Assembly: GCF_002483205.1 (NCBI RefSeq)
Contig: NZ_DLHM01000006.1
Coordinates: 62,001-126,000 of the forward strand
Source: Flavihumibacter sp. UBA7668
GTDB lineage: Bacteria; Bacteroidota; Bacteroidia; Chitinophagales; Chitinophagaceae
DNA: 64,000 nucleotides
Reading direction: 5' to 3'
Below the pieces are notes generated by a model. The model was not told where the DNA came from, made no database searches, and worked only from the letters and a program-made list of their open reading frames with translations. The position numbers and the translations under genes were made by a program. Of the stretch, positions 33,433-42,993 are shown one piece after another. Each line of letters begins with the position of its first letter. Position 1 is the stretch's first letter.

Positions 33433-34869
33433 ATGAAACGTACATTAATATATACAGCTGTACTGGCAGGATCGCTGTTCGCAATGGCGAGTTGCAACAA
33501 ACAATTGGAAACAACTCCACAAACGGAATTGACCGAACTCAAAACATTTGAAGATGTTCAGTCGGCTCTGTTGGGTAGTTATGAAGGCTTTAAAAGCACG
33601 CGTTATTATAATAATCCGGCTGCAAGTGGTTCTGCAAGTGCCTGGAGTGCCCTGCCTGATTTGATGGGGGATGACATGATTGAAGCGCTGGAAAGTTTAG
33701 GTAACTGGCGGGTAATGTCTGAAATGGCTTTTAATGCAGATAATATTGCTGTGCAGCTGGCCTTTAGTCAGCCTTATGAGATTATCTCCAGAGTAAATAA
33801 TGTGTTACAGGCCTTGCCTGAATATGAAACCGGTGATACGGAAGCAGAAGCAAAAACCATCCGGGCACAGGCGCTTGCCATCAGAGCACATGCACATTTT
33901 GATCTGCTTCGCTATTTTGCAACTGAATATGATCGCAATTCCACTGCGTTAGCGGTTCCATATGTAACCAGTTTTGATCCCTTAAATCCGTTGACAATTC
34001 TCCCATCGAGAAACACGGTTAAGGAAGTGTATGACCGGGTTTTTGAAGATTTGGCAGATGCACTGGTTGCATTTGATGAAGGTGGTGATCCCGCCAATAA
34101 TACAGCCCGTTATTATATCGATAAAACTGTAGTATATGCGATGCGAGCCAGAATCAATTTATATGCTAAAAACTGGCAGGCTGCCATCGATGATGCTACT
34201 CTTGCACTGAATGATCGTGGATTGACCAATGAAGAAGGATATGTGGCTGTATTTTCAACTGATACAGAAGCTGCACCATCCAGTGAAGTATACTGGGCAA
34301 TTCCTTCTGATAATGCCATCACACCAGGTGGTGCCATTTCCGGAGGCAATCCAAGTTACCGGGTAGCCACTCCATTATCTGATTTGATTGAAGACCTGGG
34401 CGGTGCCTACGATGAGCCGGGTGTGATTCTTTTTAATCAGGATGGTATTGGCGGATTTCAACGCACGATTGTTGATAAATATCCTGGCGTTAACAGCTTC
34501 AAAGTTTTCCGCGCGGGCGAAATGATGCTGATACGTGCAGAAGCCAAACAGCGGTTGGATGATGCTACTGCCCTGAATGATCTGAATGAATTGCGAGCTG
34601 CCCGTGGTGTGGATGAAGGTACTGAAACCGGTGATGATCTGCTCGATGCTATTTTATTGCTGCGTCGGGTGGAATTGCTTGGCGAGGGACATCGTTGGTT
34701 TGATCTCAAACGCACCACCCGGATAATTAACCGCAGCGAATGTGGAGTAGCTGATGGATCTTCTTCCAATAATTGTTCATTTGGCGCCGATTCCCGTTCC
34801 TGGGCATTCCCGATTCCTTTCAACGATATCAGGGTGAATACCAACCTGGTTCAAAATCCGGGATATTAG
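33433..34869 (+). CDS. SusD/RagB-family nutrient-binding lipoprotein
   Basis: A 478-residue surface lipoprotein. The signal MKRTLIYTAVLAGSLFAMASC ends in a lipobox (Cys21). TPR-like SusD helices follow (EIISRVNNVLQALPEYE, AQALAIRAHAHFDLLRYFA, YAMRARINLYAKNWQAAIDDA), then the late SusD blocks EMMLIRAEAKQRLDD, LNELRAARGV and LRRVELLGEGHRWFDLKRT. It caps the SusC barrel and captures the glycan. A tandem heptamer repeat begins directly after its TAG stop codon, separating it from the GH92 gene. Confidence 0.97.
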   Translation: MKRTLIYTAVLAGSLFAMASCNKQLETTPQTELTELKTFEDVQSALLGSYEGFKSTRYYNNPAASGSASAWSALPDLMGDDMIEALESLGNWRVMSEMAFNADNIAVQLAFSQPYEIISRVNNVLQALPEYETGDTEAEAKTIRAQALAIRAHAHFDLLRYFATEYDRNSTALAVPYVTSFDPLNPLTILPSRNTVKEVYDRVFEDLADALVAFDEGGDPANNTARYYIDKTVVYAMRARINLYAKNWQAAIDDATLALNDRGLTNEEGYVAVFSTDTEAAPSSEVYWAIPSDNAITPGGAISGGNPSYRVATPLSDLIEDLGGAYDEPGVILFNQDGIGGFQRTIVDKYPGVNSFKVFRAGEMMLIRAEAKQRLDDATALNDLNELRAARGVDEGTETGDDLLDAILLLRRVELLGEGHRWFDLKRTTRIINRSECGVADGSSSNNCSFGADSRSWAFPIPFNDIRVNTNLVQNPGY

Positions 34870-34981
34870 GAGGTGAAAGGTGAGAGGTGAAAGGTGAAAG
34901 GATAGAGGTGAGAGGTGAGAGGTGAAAGGATAGAGGTGAGAGGTGAGAGGTGAGAGGTGAGAGGTGAGAGGTGAGAGGTGA
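34870..34981 (+). repeat. Tandem heptamer array, 16 units
   Basis: Sixteen consecutive 7-base units start at the first base after the SusD stop codon: twelve are GAGGTGA, two AAGGTGA and two AAGGATA. The last seven units are identical GAGGTGA. The plus strand is purine-rich except for the single T per unit. On the minus strand the frames read as SPLTSHL-type repeats, which are spurious ORFs. A two-unit trace of the same repeat lies at 16284-16297. Confidence 0.95.
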
Positions 34982-35060
34982 GCGGGTTTGCGCAAATTGA
35001 AGGAAGCGCAAACGATAGGCGCGATTTAACCTGACACATATTACTTATTTTGGGGCTTAT

Positions 35061-38000
35061 ATGAATAAGCCCCATTTTTTATTTTCAGCAGGGAAGGTTA
35101 GTCTGCTTTTACTTGCGGTTATACCATATGCCGGGTTTGCGCAATCCAATCCGCAGGCAAAATCTGATACACCGGACATCACGCCCCTTGAGCACGTCAA
35201 CCCTTTTATAGGCACAACAAATGCCGAACAACCCACCAAATGGGGAGCCGAGGGTGGAACTTATCCTGGTGCAGTAGCACCCTGGGGCCTTATTCAATTG
35301 AGTCCGGAAACCAAAACCGGTCACCTGAAAGGCTATGATTACCGTGATTCAACCATTTATTTTTTTAGTTTAGCCAACCACAGCAGCGGTTATCCGAACG
35401 GATCTGCAGGCAGTATGAAAGTATTACCCCTGGCAGATCCTCGTTTCAGAAAAAAATACACTGCCGGCAGGCCCTTCCGGCACCAGCAGGAAAAAGCTTC
35501 ACCCGGATATTACAAAGTGCAGTTCAATGATGATCAGGGATCGGTTGAAATGACCAGTGCCGTGCATACCGGACTCTTCCGCTTTAGTTTTCCCAACGGC
35601 ATTCTGCCCAGAATTTTCCTGGGCGATATGGGCAAACTCATCACAAGATCCAAACGATTGCTTTACAGTGAACGGCTCCACCTGGTAATCAGTTTCCCTT
35701 CGGATATGATGGGGATGGAAAATGTGGAGGGTGGGACCATCCTCACCTTCGCCCATAAACCCGGTGATAATTCCGTATTGATGAAGGTATCTCTCTCCAC
35801 GGTAGATGAAACCGGGAGTATGCGAAATATGCGGGCTGAATGCCCGGGTTGGGATTTTGAACAATTTAAAGCAATCAATCAGCAAAAATGGGCTGCACTG
35901 CTGAACAATATTGAAATTGAAGACGAATCATCTGAAAACAAAACCAAATTCTATACGGCACTTTATCATTCCTATCTGGTACCCTGGATTATTTCGGATG
36001 TAGATGGCCGTTATAAAGGTGCAAGAGGTAAAATTTACCAAACCAAAGGGAAAAATCAATATGGAAAATTCTCTCCCTGGGATACCTACCGCAGTTTGCA
36101 TCCACTCTTAACCTTATTAGAGCCGGCTGTACAGGAAGATATGATCCGTTCCATGCTGGATGTTTTTGAGCAAACCGGAAGACTTCCCAAAGGCCCCATG
36201 ACAGGTTATCATTCCTTACCGGTGATCCTGGATTCATGGAGAAAAGGTATCAAAGGATTCAACATTCAGCAAGCCTGGACCGCTATGAAAGCATCGCTTG
36301 ATTCAACCGCTGCAGAACCTGATTTTGCCGAATATATCCGGCTGGGATATGTATCAGCTGCCTTTTCCGAATCCGTAACCAAAACCGTAGAGTTTGCTTA
36401 TAATGATTGGGTCATGGCGGAAATGGCCAAAGAGCTGGGTGATACAGCTGCGTATGCTATCTACGCACCCCGTGCCATGAACTACAGAAATCTTTTTCAT
36501 TTTCCCACGGGGTTTATTGTGCCTAGAAAAGGCAATCAATTTATTATTGAGCCGGAAAGCAACGGCTATAAAGAAGGTGATAAATGGATTTACAGTTATG
36601 TTATTCCCCATGATGCAAGAGGATTGGTGAACCTGATGGGAGGGGACTCCTCTTTTTCAGCGCGATTGGATTCCGCCCTGGCCACAGGTTTGTTATTATT
36701 TGACAACGAACCGGCATTTCATGTTCCTTATCTTTTCAATTTTACGAATGAACCCGCAGTATCACAGGCATGGTTACGTGAAATCATGCAGCAGAAATTT
36801 ACTGGAGGTCCGGGTGGGATTCCAGGCAATGATGATCTTGGATCCATGTCGAGTTGGTTTGTTTTCAGCGCTATGGGATTTTATCCGGTTGCAGTAGGAG
36901 CCCCGGTATATGAAATTGGATCACCCCTGTTTAAAAAGCTAAAGATTAAGTTAGAGGGAGATAAATCCCTAACAATCTCTGCTCCGGGAAATTCATCCAA
37001 ATCTTTGTATGTGCAACAGCTTGAGCTAAATGGACAAAAGCAGAATCGATTATTTCTTCAGCAGGATGAAATCGCAAAGGGAGGAATCGTCCATTTTACC
37101 ATGGGAAATGAACCTGCAAACGGGGCATTTCAGAACACCGAATTTAAAGGAAGATCTGCCACCAAATTGCCAATGAATGTAAGCGTTACGGGTTATCATA
37201 TCCCCAATACCAGGGTTCACCCAAATGATCCTGTGTGGTTACATTATTCACTAACAAACAAAGGCGCAGAAGGTAACCATGCGATTGAAGTTATAGCTGA
37301 TGGAAGACCCGCAGGATCAAAAAATACCTGGGTGCCTGCTGATAGCAGTGTAACTGATTCCATCGAAATCAGGCTGTATTTGCCAGGAGAACATCGTATA
37401 AAAATAAAAGGAGGAAGTGACCTGTTGGTTACAGTCGATCTTCCTGCAACTCAATCAGTCGGCAAATTTGAAATAGTACAATTGCAGGCCAAACCATTGG
37501 CGGCGATTGGAAAAGAACATCTCCTGGAATATGCCATAAAAAATAGTACCGGTCGCGTTGATACGGCAATTGTATTGATACGTAACAATGGCCGGGTGCA
37601 AAAGGAAGAACGGATCATTTTACAACCAGGTGAACAAAAAGTACAATCCAGCACTTTTATACCAGCTGATCCGGGTATTCAATTGGTAGAAATTGGAAAT
37701 AAATCTATTCGAATCAAATCAGTTGAGCGTGCAACGGATAAAATGGTGTTGGATATTGCAATGGGGAAAAATAAGCCGGGGGATATTATCAAAGATTTGT
37801 CCGGTCTTGGAAACGATGGCCAATATATTCAGGAAACCAGAATCATGGGCGATAATTCCACTCAAACCATTGAGTATGTTCAATTCGAAAATTCAGCCAG
37901 TCTGGATGAATTGGAAGAAGAAATAACCATTATGGCCTGGGTATTGCCCGGTAAACAGCAGGGAATGGCTGATATTATTTCAAAAGGCGATTTCATTGTA

Positions 38001-38336
38001 ATTCAGCAGTCTGGACGTACACTTAGTTTTTTTGCAGGCGGTTGGGGACAGGGAAGCTGTGATATTACGCTGCCTGCCAATTGGGAAAATAAATGGCACC
38101 ATATTGCCGGTGTTTGTAAGGGGCGTCAGTTTACACTCTATCTTGATGGTGTGAAAGCAGGGTCTTTCGAAATAGATCGAGCAGTGAATTTGTCCAGCCG
38201 ATTGCGTTGGGTTTTAGGTGGAAATGAAGAATTTCCTGATCAACGATACTTCAATGGTCGGATTAATGGGTTTAAAGTATTTGCAGCAGCATTAAATGCA
38301 GATGAAATTGAAGAAGAAATGTTGCCGATGGAGTAA
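35061..38336 (+). CDS. GH92 alpha-mannosidase-like protein with C-terminal LamG domain
   Basis: A 1091-residue secreted enzyme. Signal peptide to about residue 27; GH92 N-terminal beta-sandwich (about 40-265, VNPFIGTTN, GGTYPGAVAPWGLIQLSPET); catalytic alpha/alpha barrel (about 270-690) with SPWDTYRSLHPLLTL, GPMTGYHSLPVILDSWRKGI and the GH92 signature GNDDLGSMSSWFVFSAMGFYPV; a CARDB-like beta domain (about 740-890); and a LamG/concanavalin-like domain (about 900-1085, ITIMAWVLPGKQQ, WHHIAGVCKGRQFTLYLDGV). GH92 enzymes are calcium-dependent inverting exo-alpha-mannosidases. The extra C-terminal domains make it about 340 residues longer than the ordinary enzyme, probably for substrate or surface binding. 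It is the only enzyme next to the SusC/D pair. Confidence 0.93.
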   Translation: MNKPHFLFSAGKVSLLLLAVIPYAGFAQSNPQAKSDTPDITPLEHVNPFIGTTNAEQPTKWGAEGGTYPGAVAPWGLIQLSPETKTGHLKGYDYRDSTIYFFSLANHSSGYPNGSAGSMKVLPLADPRFRKKYTAGRPFRHQQEKASPGYYKVQFNDDQGSVEMTSAVHTGLFRFSFPNGILPRIFLGDMGKLITRSKRLLYSERLHLVISFPSDMMGMENVEGGTILTFAHKPGDNSVLMKVSLSTVDETGSMRNMRAECPGWDFEQFKAINQQKWAALLNNIEIEDESSENKTKFYTALYHSYLVPWIISDVDGRYKGARGKIYQTKGKNQYGKFSPWDTYRSLHPLLTLLEPAVQEDMIRSMLDVFEQTGRLPKGPMTGYHSLPVILDSWRKGIKGFNIQQAWTAMKASLDSTAAEPDFAEYIRLGYVSAAFSESVTKTVEFAYNDWVMAEMAKELGDTAAYAIYAPRAMNYRNLFHFPTGFIVPRKGNQFIIEPESNGYKEGDKWIYSYVIPHDARGLVNLMGGDSSFSARLDSALATGLLLFDNEPAFHVPYLFNFTNEPAVSQAWLREIMQQKFTGGPGGIPGNDDLGSMSSWFVFSAMGFYPVAVGAPVYEIGSPLFKKLKIKLEGDKSLTISAPGNSSKSLYVQQLELNGQKQNRLFLQQDEIAKGGIVHFTMGNEPANGAFQNTEFKGRSATKLPMNVSVTGYHIPNTRVHPNDPVWLHYSLTNKGAEGNHAIEVIADGRPAGSKNTWVPADSSVTDSIEIRLYLPGEHRIKIKGGSDLLVTVDLPATQSVGKFEIVQLQAKPLAAIGKEHLLEYAIKNSTGRVDTAIVLIRNNGRVQKEERIILQPGEQKVQSSTFIPADPGIQLVEIGNKSIRIKSVERATDKMVLDIAMGKNKPGDIIKDLSGLGNDGQYIQETRIMGDNSTQTIEYVQFENSASLDELEEEITIMAWVLPGKQQGMADIISKGDFIVIQQSGRTLSFFAGGWGQGSCDITLPANWENKWHHIAGVCKGRQFTLYLDGVKAGSFEIDRAVNLSSRLRWVLGGNEEFPDQRYFNGRINGFKVFAAALNADEIEEEMLPME

Positions 38337-38349
38337 GGAGCAAAGTCAG

Positions 38350-38880
38350 CTAGTATAATCGAAAGCCCAGCGAGAAACTGATTGATCCGAAATCTTCTTT
38401 TGTTTCTTTATTCCGATCCGAAATATTTATATAAGATAGTTTCGCCAGACAGCTTTGACTGGATGTTAAGAAAATACCCAGGAATGGTTTGATTCCGAAT
38501 TTTGTTTGTCCGGATAGAAAACTAGGTCCGGCTGTCAATGAAATAAAGAGATTTTTGGTTGGATGCAGGGAACCTCCTGCAAAAAGATTTACCATGCCGC
38601 TGATTTCATTCAGGGGCCTAGCATTTCCATCCAGGCGTTGAACTTTGTCATCCGCCAGATAGAGGTCTCCGGAAAGCTCCACTGTTGGTCGTAATTTTGC
38701 TGTGGGCTTGATGAACAACTGTAAGGCTGCACCAATTCCCCAAGGATTATTTCCTTTTGTTGCATCGTATATTGTATGATTGTATTGCCCCTGTAAATAA
38801 AGGGTACTGTTCCTCTGTGCCAGGACAGAAAGAGGAAGCATGAATAACAGAAATAACAGGTATAGGATCATTTTTAGCAT
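38350..38880 (-). CDS. Small outer-membrane beta-barrel-like protein
   Basis: A 176-residue exported protein of unknown function. The signal peptide MLKMILYLLFLLFMLPLSVLAQ is cleaved at about residue 22. The mature part is made of alternating-residue beta strands (STLYLQGQYNHTIYD, WGIGAALQLFI, LRPTVELSGDLYLAD, FISLTAGPSF) and ends FGSISFSLGFRLY, with a terminal aromatic residue as in outer-membrane barrels. The size suits an eight-stranded barrel like the OmpW/porin-family proteins. Convergent with the GH92 gene. Confidence 0.75.
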   Translation of the reverse strand: MLKMILYLLFLLFMLPLSVLAQRNSTLYLQGQYNHTIYDATKGNNPWGIGAALQLFIKPTAKLRPTVELSGDLYLADDKVQRLDGNARPLNEISGMVNLFAGGSLHPTKNLFISLTAGPSFLSGQTKFGIKPFLGIFLTSSQSCLAKLSYINISDRNKETKEDFGSISFSLGFRLY

Positions 38881-38940
38881 GATCTTGTCTCTTTAAATAC
38901 GGACAATAGTTCTAAATTACAAGCTGAATAGACACCAGGA

Positions 38941-39510
38941 ATGAGCCATTTGCTGCGTAATCAGATAGAAAAGATAGTGTCGTTGACGGATCATGAATTT
39001 GAGCTGGTGCTATCTCATTTCAGTTACAGGAAATTCAAAAAACATCAGTTTGTTATTCAGGAAGGGCAGTTGGCGGAATACGATTATTTTATCCTTAGTG
39101 GCTGTTTAAAGTCATATAGTACGGATATAAATGGCAAAGATCATATTATTCAATTTGGTCTGCCCGACTGGTGGATTACCGATTATCAGGCCTATTATTT
39201 TCAGCAGAAAGCTACCGTTTGTATTGATTGTATTGAAGCAAGTGAAGTGCTCTGTTTGTCGTATGCAAACCGGGAGAAATTATGTTCAGAATTACACAAA
39301 ATGGAACATTTTTTCAGGAAGAAAACCAACCGGCGAAATGTGGCCCTTCAACAACGGATTCTTTCTTTATTAAGCAGCAGCGCCAAAGAGCGATACGATC
39401 AGTTATTGGAACAATATCCCGCACTTTTTCAGAAAGTCCCAAAACAATTAATTGCTAAGTACCTCGGTGTTACCCGCGAAACATTAAGCCGGTTTAAGTC
39501 ATCCGGATAA
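38941..39510 (+). CDS. Crp/Fnr-family transcriptional regulator
   Basis: A 189-residue regulator with a cyclic-nucleotide-binding-like beta-roll (about residues 20-115, FSYRKFKKHQFVIQEGQLAEYDYFILSGCLKSYS) and a short helical C-terminal region ending in the DNA-recognition helix KQLIAKYLGVTRETLSRFKS. The Arg and Glu that bind cAMP in true Crp are not evident, so the effector is unknown; this small type is common in Bacteroidota. It precedes yceI and an NMO gene on the same strand and may control them. Confidence 0.9.
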   Translation: MSHLLRNQIEKIVSLTDHEFELVLSHFSYRKFKKHQFVIQEGQLAEYDYFILSGCLKSYSTDINGKDHIIQFGLPDWWITDYQAYYFQQKATVCIDCIEASEVLCLSYANREKLCSELHKMEHFFRKKTNRRNVALQQRILSLLSSSAKERYDQLLEQYPALFQKVPKQLIAKYLGVTRETLSRFKSSG

Positions 39511-39596
39511 TGTGATCTACCTCACATTTTATTCGTGCGTTAGCTCCTTTTTTCTCTATTGAATTAATTAAAGCTTTGTGGTATAAAATAAATACC

Positions 39597-40157
39597 ATGA
39601 CTGTTTTTCAATTACACACCGCCAGTTGCGTAATAAACTGGACCGGAAAAAAAATACTGGGATTGCATACCGGAACCATTCAGGTTCAAAAAGGAACAAT
39701 TGCATTTGAGCAGGACCAACTCAATGCTGCAACCATTGAAATTGATATGCGCTCCATTCTGGTAACCGATATGGAAGAGGAAAAATCCAGAAATGAATTT
39801 TCAGGTCATTTAAAGCACGTTGACTTTTTTGATGTGGCAAACCACCCGATTGCTGACTGGAAATTCGTGATTGCAGAAGAAATGGGAAATAATCAATACA
39901 AATTGGAAGGGATTCTGACAATCAAAGATATTTCTCATCCGGTTGAGTTTATTGCCAGCATTGAACGATTTACGGATATGGTACATGTGCTGGGCGAAAT
40001 CCATGTTGACAGGACACGCTATAATATCCGATACGGATCGGGAAAATATTTCAACGAGTTGGGAGATAAACTGATCCACGACAAATTTGTACTTCAATTC
40101 AAACTAATTGGTAATAAAGTAAATGCAACCATCTATGAAAAGCTGGAATCGAACTAA
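39597..40157 (+). CDS. YceI-family lipid-binding protein (cytoplasmic form)
   Basis: A 186-residue protein of the YceI lipocalin-like family. Family blocks: TASCVINWTGKKILGLHTGTI, IEIDMRSI, KHVDFFDVANHPIADWKF, GILTIKDISHPVEF and the late RTRYNIRYGSGKYF. The fold binds polyprenoid or amphiphilic molecules. No signal peptide is present, unlike many homologues. ATG 39597 is the first good start; a TTG at 39576 would add seven residues. The NMO gene starts inside its 3' end, overlapping by 23 bases, so translation is coupled. Confidence 0.9.
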   Translation: MTVFQLHTASCVINWTGKKILGLHTGTIQVQKGTIAFEQDQLNAATIEIDMRSILVTDMEEEKSRNEFSGHLKHVDFFDVANHPIADWKFVIAEEMGNNQYKLEGILTIKDISHPVEFIASIERFTDMVHVLGEIHVDRTRYNIRYGSGKYFNELGDKLIHDKFVLQFKLIGNKVNATIYEKLESN

Positions 40158-41214
40158 GTTTACAGAGCTGTTGGGTATTGAATATCCGATAATACAGGGG
40201 CCTTTTGGCGGCGGATTATCTTCTGTTGAATTAACTGCCATGGTGTCCAACACAGGCGGACTAGGTTCATTTGGCGGACAACCATTTTCTGCAGATGAGT
40301 TAGTGGAAACTGCCCATGCGATCCGATCTCAGACTTCAAAACCATTCAATATAAATTTGTGGGTGGAGGATCGCGATCCGGAATTGATTGAATTTGATGC
40401 ATCTTCTTTCCACCGCTGGAAAAATCAGTTTCAACCTTATTTTGAGGAATTGAAGTTGCCATTCCCTGAATTGCCGTTGGATTTAGGTCCGCGTTTTGAA
40501 GATCAGATAGAAGCTATTTTCGAAATAAGACCATCGGTGTTCAGTTTTGTATATGGCATTCCCTCCAGCGATATTCTGGAAAAATGTCGAAAATTGGGGA
40601 TTCGCACCATTGGCGCAGCTACCAATGTGGAAGAAGCTATCGCCCTTGAAAATGCCGGTGTGGATGCCATCGTTGCAACCGGTTTTGAAGCAGGCGGGCA
40701 CCGGGTTTCTTTTCTTAGAAAACCAGAAGAATCACTAATGGGTACGATGTCCCTGATTCCTCAGGTTACAGATGCAGTGCAGGTACCGGTTATTGCGGCT
40801 GGTGGAATTGCAGACGCGCGTGGTATTAAAGCGTCGCTTATTTTAGGGGCATCCGGAGTACAAATGGGTACAGCTTTCCTGGCCACCCGCCAATCCAACG
40901 CAAGTAAGGAACACAAAGAGCTTCTATTTAAAAGCAATGGTGTCGATACCACCTTAACCCGTGTGTTTTCAGGCAGATTGGCGAGAGGTTTAAAAAATAA
41001 ACTAACGGATGGGTTAGCCGGGAAAAATTCGATATTGGCGCCATATCCTTTACAGGGTAAATTAATGGGAAAACTGAAGAATCCTGACTTATCAGAAAAA
41101 ATCAATCAGGCCTTTAGGTCTTCCTGGGCCGGACAATCAGTTTCTCTTCTAAAACACAAGGATGCCGCTGTTTTATTTTCGAGTCTGATTAGGGAGATGG
41201 GTGAATTTTCATGA
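40135..41214 (+). CDS. Nitronate monooxygenase-family FMN enzyme
   Basis: A 359-residue FMN-dependent TIM-barrel enzyme. Start of barrel: LGIEYPIIQGPFGGGLSSVELTAMVSNTGGLGSFG. The catalytic region GVDAIVATGFEAGGHRVSF holds the Gly-Gly-His motif with the base His, and the phosphate-binding part is VPVIAAGGIADARGIKASLILGASGVQMGTAFLAT. Enzymes of the family oxidise nitronates such as propionate-3-nitronate, or serve as enoyl reductases. It overlaps the yceI gene at its 5' end (ATG at 40135; ATG at 40123 is also possible) and its 3' end overlaps the convergent serine-hydrolase pseudogene by 26 bases. Compare the divergent relative at 48.8-50.7 kb. Confidence 0.9.
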   Translation: MKSWNRTKFTELLGIEYPIIQGPFGGGLSSVELTAMVSNTGGLGSFGGQPFSADELVETAHAIRSQTSKPFNINLWVEDRDPELIEFDASSFHRWKNQFQPYFEELKLPFPELPLDLGPRFEDQIEAIFEIRPSVFSFVYGIPSSDILEKCRKLGIRTIGAATNVEEAIALENAGVDAIVATGFEAGGHRVSFLRKPEESLMGTMSLIPQVTDAVQVPVIAAGGIADARGIKASLILGASGVQMGTAFLATRQSNASKEHKELLFKSNGVDTTLTRVFSGRLARGLKNKLTDGLAGKNSILAPYPLQGKLMGKLKNPDLSEKINQAFRSSWAGQSVSLLKHKDAAVLFSSLIREMGEFS

Positions 41215-42315
41215 ATTTGTGCCCATCATTTTCTACAAAACCGTCTACATAAAGTGTAAAGGACTCTACCTTGTTTTCATTAATAATAAAAGGCAGTTTC
41301 ATTTTCCCGAACATTGGGTGGTTATAGGTACAGAGTAACTGGTTTTTTCCGGAAGGAGACAATGCCCCTTCCAACTCAGGATGAAATTCCATTTTCAACA
41401 GGTATTGTCCGTTATTTTTGGTAATGGTTAATTTTCCATACGCATCGCATTCATAATCACCCAAAACAGCATCCATGGAAACTGCAAATGCTTCAATGGA
41501 TGCTGTTGTATTATTAGTGGAACCTGTTGATGTTAATTGCCATTTTAGTGTTTCATGCAACATGTGATTGTCCTGGTTGGTCAGTATAAGAATCCGCCGT
41601 GGCTATAGGGTTCAATTTTATCAATAGGTGTACCAATGTTAAGCTGTCGTTGGAAAATGTATGTCCGGCGGTAATATTGGGTTCGTTCAAAAATGAAGCA
41701 GCAGTTGTAAAGGTGCGATTCATCTGTAAGGGCGCAAGAAGCCGTTGTGAAATATACTCTTGCCAGCTGAGTTGTGTTATATATTTAATTGATTCTCCTG
41801 CCATAATAAATCCGAAATTGGAATAGCCAAATTATGTTCGGATAGGGTAGGCTGGTTCCTGATTTCCGAACTTTTTAATCATGGTTGGATAGTTCATGGA
41901 AGATTCGGTATTGAGTAAATCGCCCTGAAATGTTTTCCAGCCTGATCGATGGGACACAATGTCGGTGAGCGTTAATTGCTGCTCATATAGTTTATTTTTC
42001 ATTGAAAAATAAGGCAGCCATTTTTTTACAGGATCATTCAGTGATATTTTTCCTTTCAGCTTCAAGTGTTGCAAATAATACTCCGGTAAATGTTTTTGAT
42101 ACAGAAGCCAAGGGGAACAGCGTTTCTTCATCAACCAGGGCTCCGGTTTTCCAGTTCCGGACACCATTTGCCTGCTGATAAAAAACAGCGCCATCTTTAA
42201 CTATACAGACTGCAACCCCGGGAATTTTCCATGCATGCATGGCTTCCTTTATGTAAGTATCTATACTTTTCTTTGATAAAAGACTACTGTCCTGGGCCTG
42301 TAGGAGACTCATCAT
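41189..42315 (-). pseudogene. Decayed class-C beta-lactamase-related serine hydrolase
   Basis: Pieces of one serine hydrolase lie in order on the minus strand in three frames. The active-site SxxK is in PLASVSKTFTG. Near base 42047 an extra A in GAAAGG shifts the frame (removing it restores AEGKISLNDPVKKWLP). At 41832-41834 a TAA stop interrupts YPIRT*FGYSNFGFIMAGE, just ahead of the YSN active-site motif; a Lys or Gln codon there would need one change. After GHTFSNDSLTL the middle of the protein is missing, and a further shift near 41590 leads to ILTNQDNHML and a DUF3471-like C-terminal domain. The N-terminal signal peptide is reduced to a few residues. No functional enzyme can be made. Decay looks recent, since the protein is still readable. 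Confidence 0.85.
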
Positions 42316-42360
42316 CCTGCATATTAGATAGCCGGTGAAGCTCCCCGACAGGCGGTTTAA

Positions 42361-42993
42361 TCAAGATAATGGAATAGTATCAAGATAGTTGCCAACACTT
42401 TCCGCTTCATTAAATTTATAAGCGGGTTGTTTAGTATTTGAAATAGGATCTATCACCAATAGTTGTTTTATTTCCTGCCCCGGGTAAGAGTCGGATAACT
42501 GAATTCTAAATCCGATTTCACCAAAAAGTTCAAGAAAAGCAAGAATAGTTTTGGTAACCGGATTGGCATAAAGATATAAAATATGAAACGGCTTGGAGTT
42601 GAATAGAGCAGGGCTGATACCCAGTGTTTTTTGTTCACAGACAGGATCTGAAAATCTTTGAAAAGATGAATTTTTCAAATAGTAAAAATTGGTGCAGATT
42701 TTTATGACTGCCTGCTTTATCAGATCGGGGTTGATTTCAGACGGGTCATTAGAAATTAAACGTGCTTTTCTTGTCTTTCTTGCCATTCGGTCTGGCTGAA
42801 TATGGAATTGTTGTATCCAAGGCCGGCAATAATTAATTAGTGCTTTATCTATCAGTCCGCCTGCTTTTTCATTACAGCTCCTGCAGATAAGTCGCCTGCT
42901 TTTTAGAGACGATCCCAAAGCACTCGGAATAATATGTTCCCAGGAATGATTGCTTTTATTCAGAGTTTTTTTGCAACAATAACATTCGGCCAT
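42361..42993 (-). CDS. HNH endonuclease-like protein
   Basis: A 210-residue protein whose first 45 residues form an HNH (HNH_5-like) fold: Cys pairs C4-Y-C6-C7 and LICRSCN hold the structural zinc, and the catalytic-type block is SWEHIIPSALGS. The rest (about 60-210) is an unassigned mixed domain. HNH proteins of this size in Bacteroidota are often stand-alone and of unknown target, either self-recombination or defence related. It overlaps the preceding membrane-protein gene by 38 bases, so the two are coupled. No restriction or defence partner genes are adjacent. Confidence 0.78.
   Translation of the reverse strand: MAECYCCKKTLNKSNHSWEHIIPSALGSSLKSRRLICRSCNEKAGGLIDKALINYCRPWIQQFHIQPDRMARKTRKARLISNDPSEINPDLIKQAVIKICTNFYYLKNSSFQRFSDPVCEQKTLGISPALFNSKPFHILYLYANPVTKTILAFLELFGEIGFRIQLSDSYPGQEIKQLLVIDPISNTKQPAYKFNEAESVGNYLDTIPLS

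Noticed and set aside
34777..35075. Minus-strand frames with SPLTSHLSPLTSHL repeats
   Set aside because: They are translations of the heptamer DNA array, appear in three overlapping frames and have no independent support.
30418..38336. Complete polysaccharide utilisation locus
   Set aside because: Only SusC, SusD and one GH92 gene are adjacent, with no sensor or sigma/anti-sigma gene; called a minimal locus instead.
42361..42993. HNH protein as part of a restriction or toxin system
   Set aside because: No methylase, antitoxin or other defence gene is beside it; it is coupled to a small membrane protein only.
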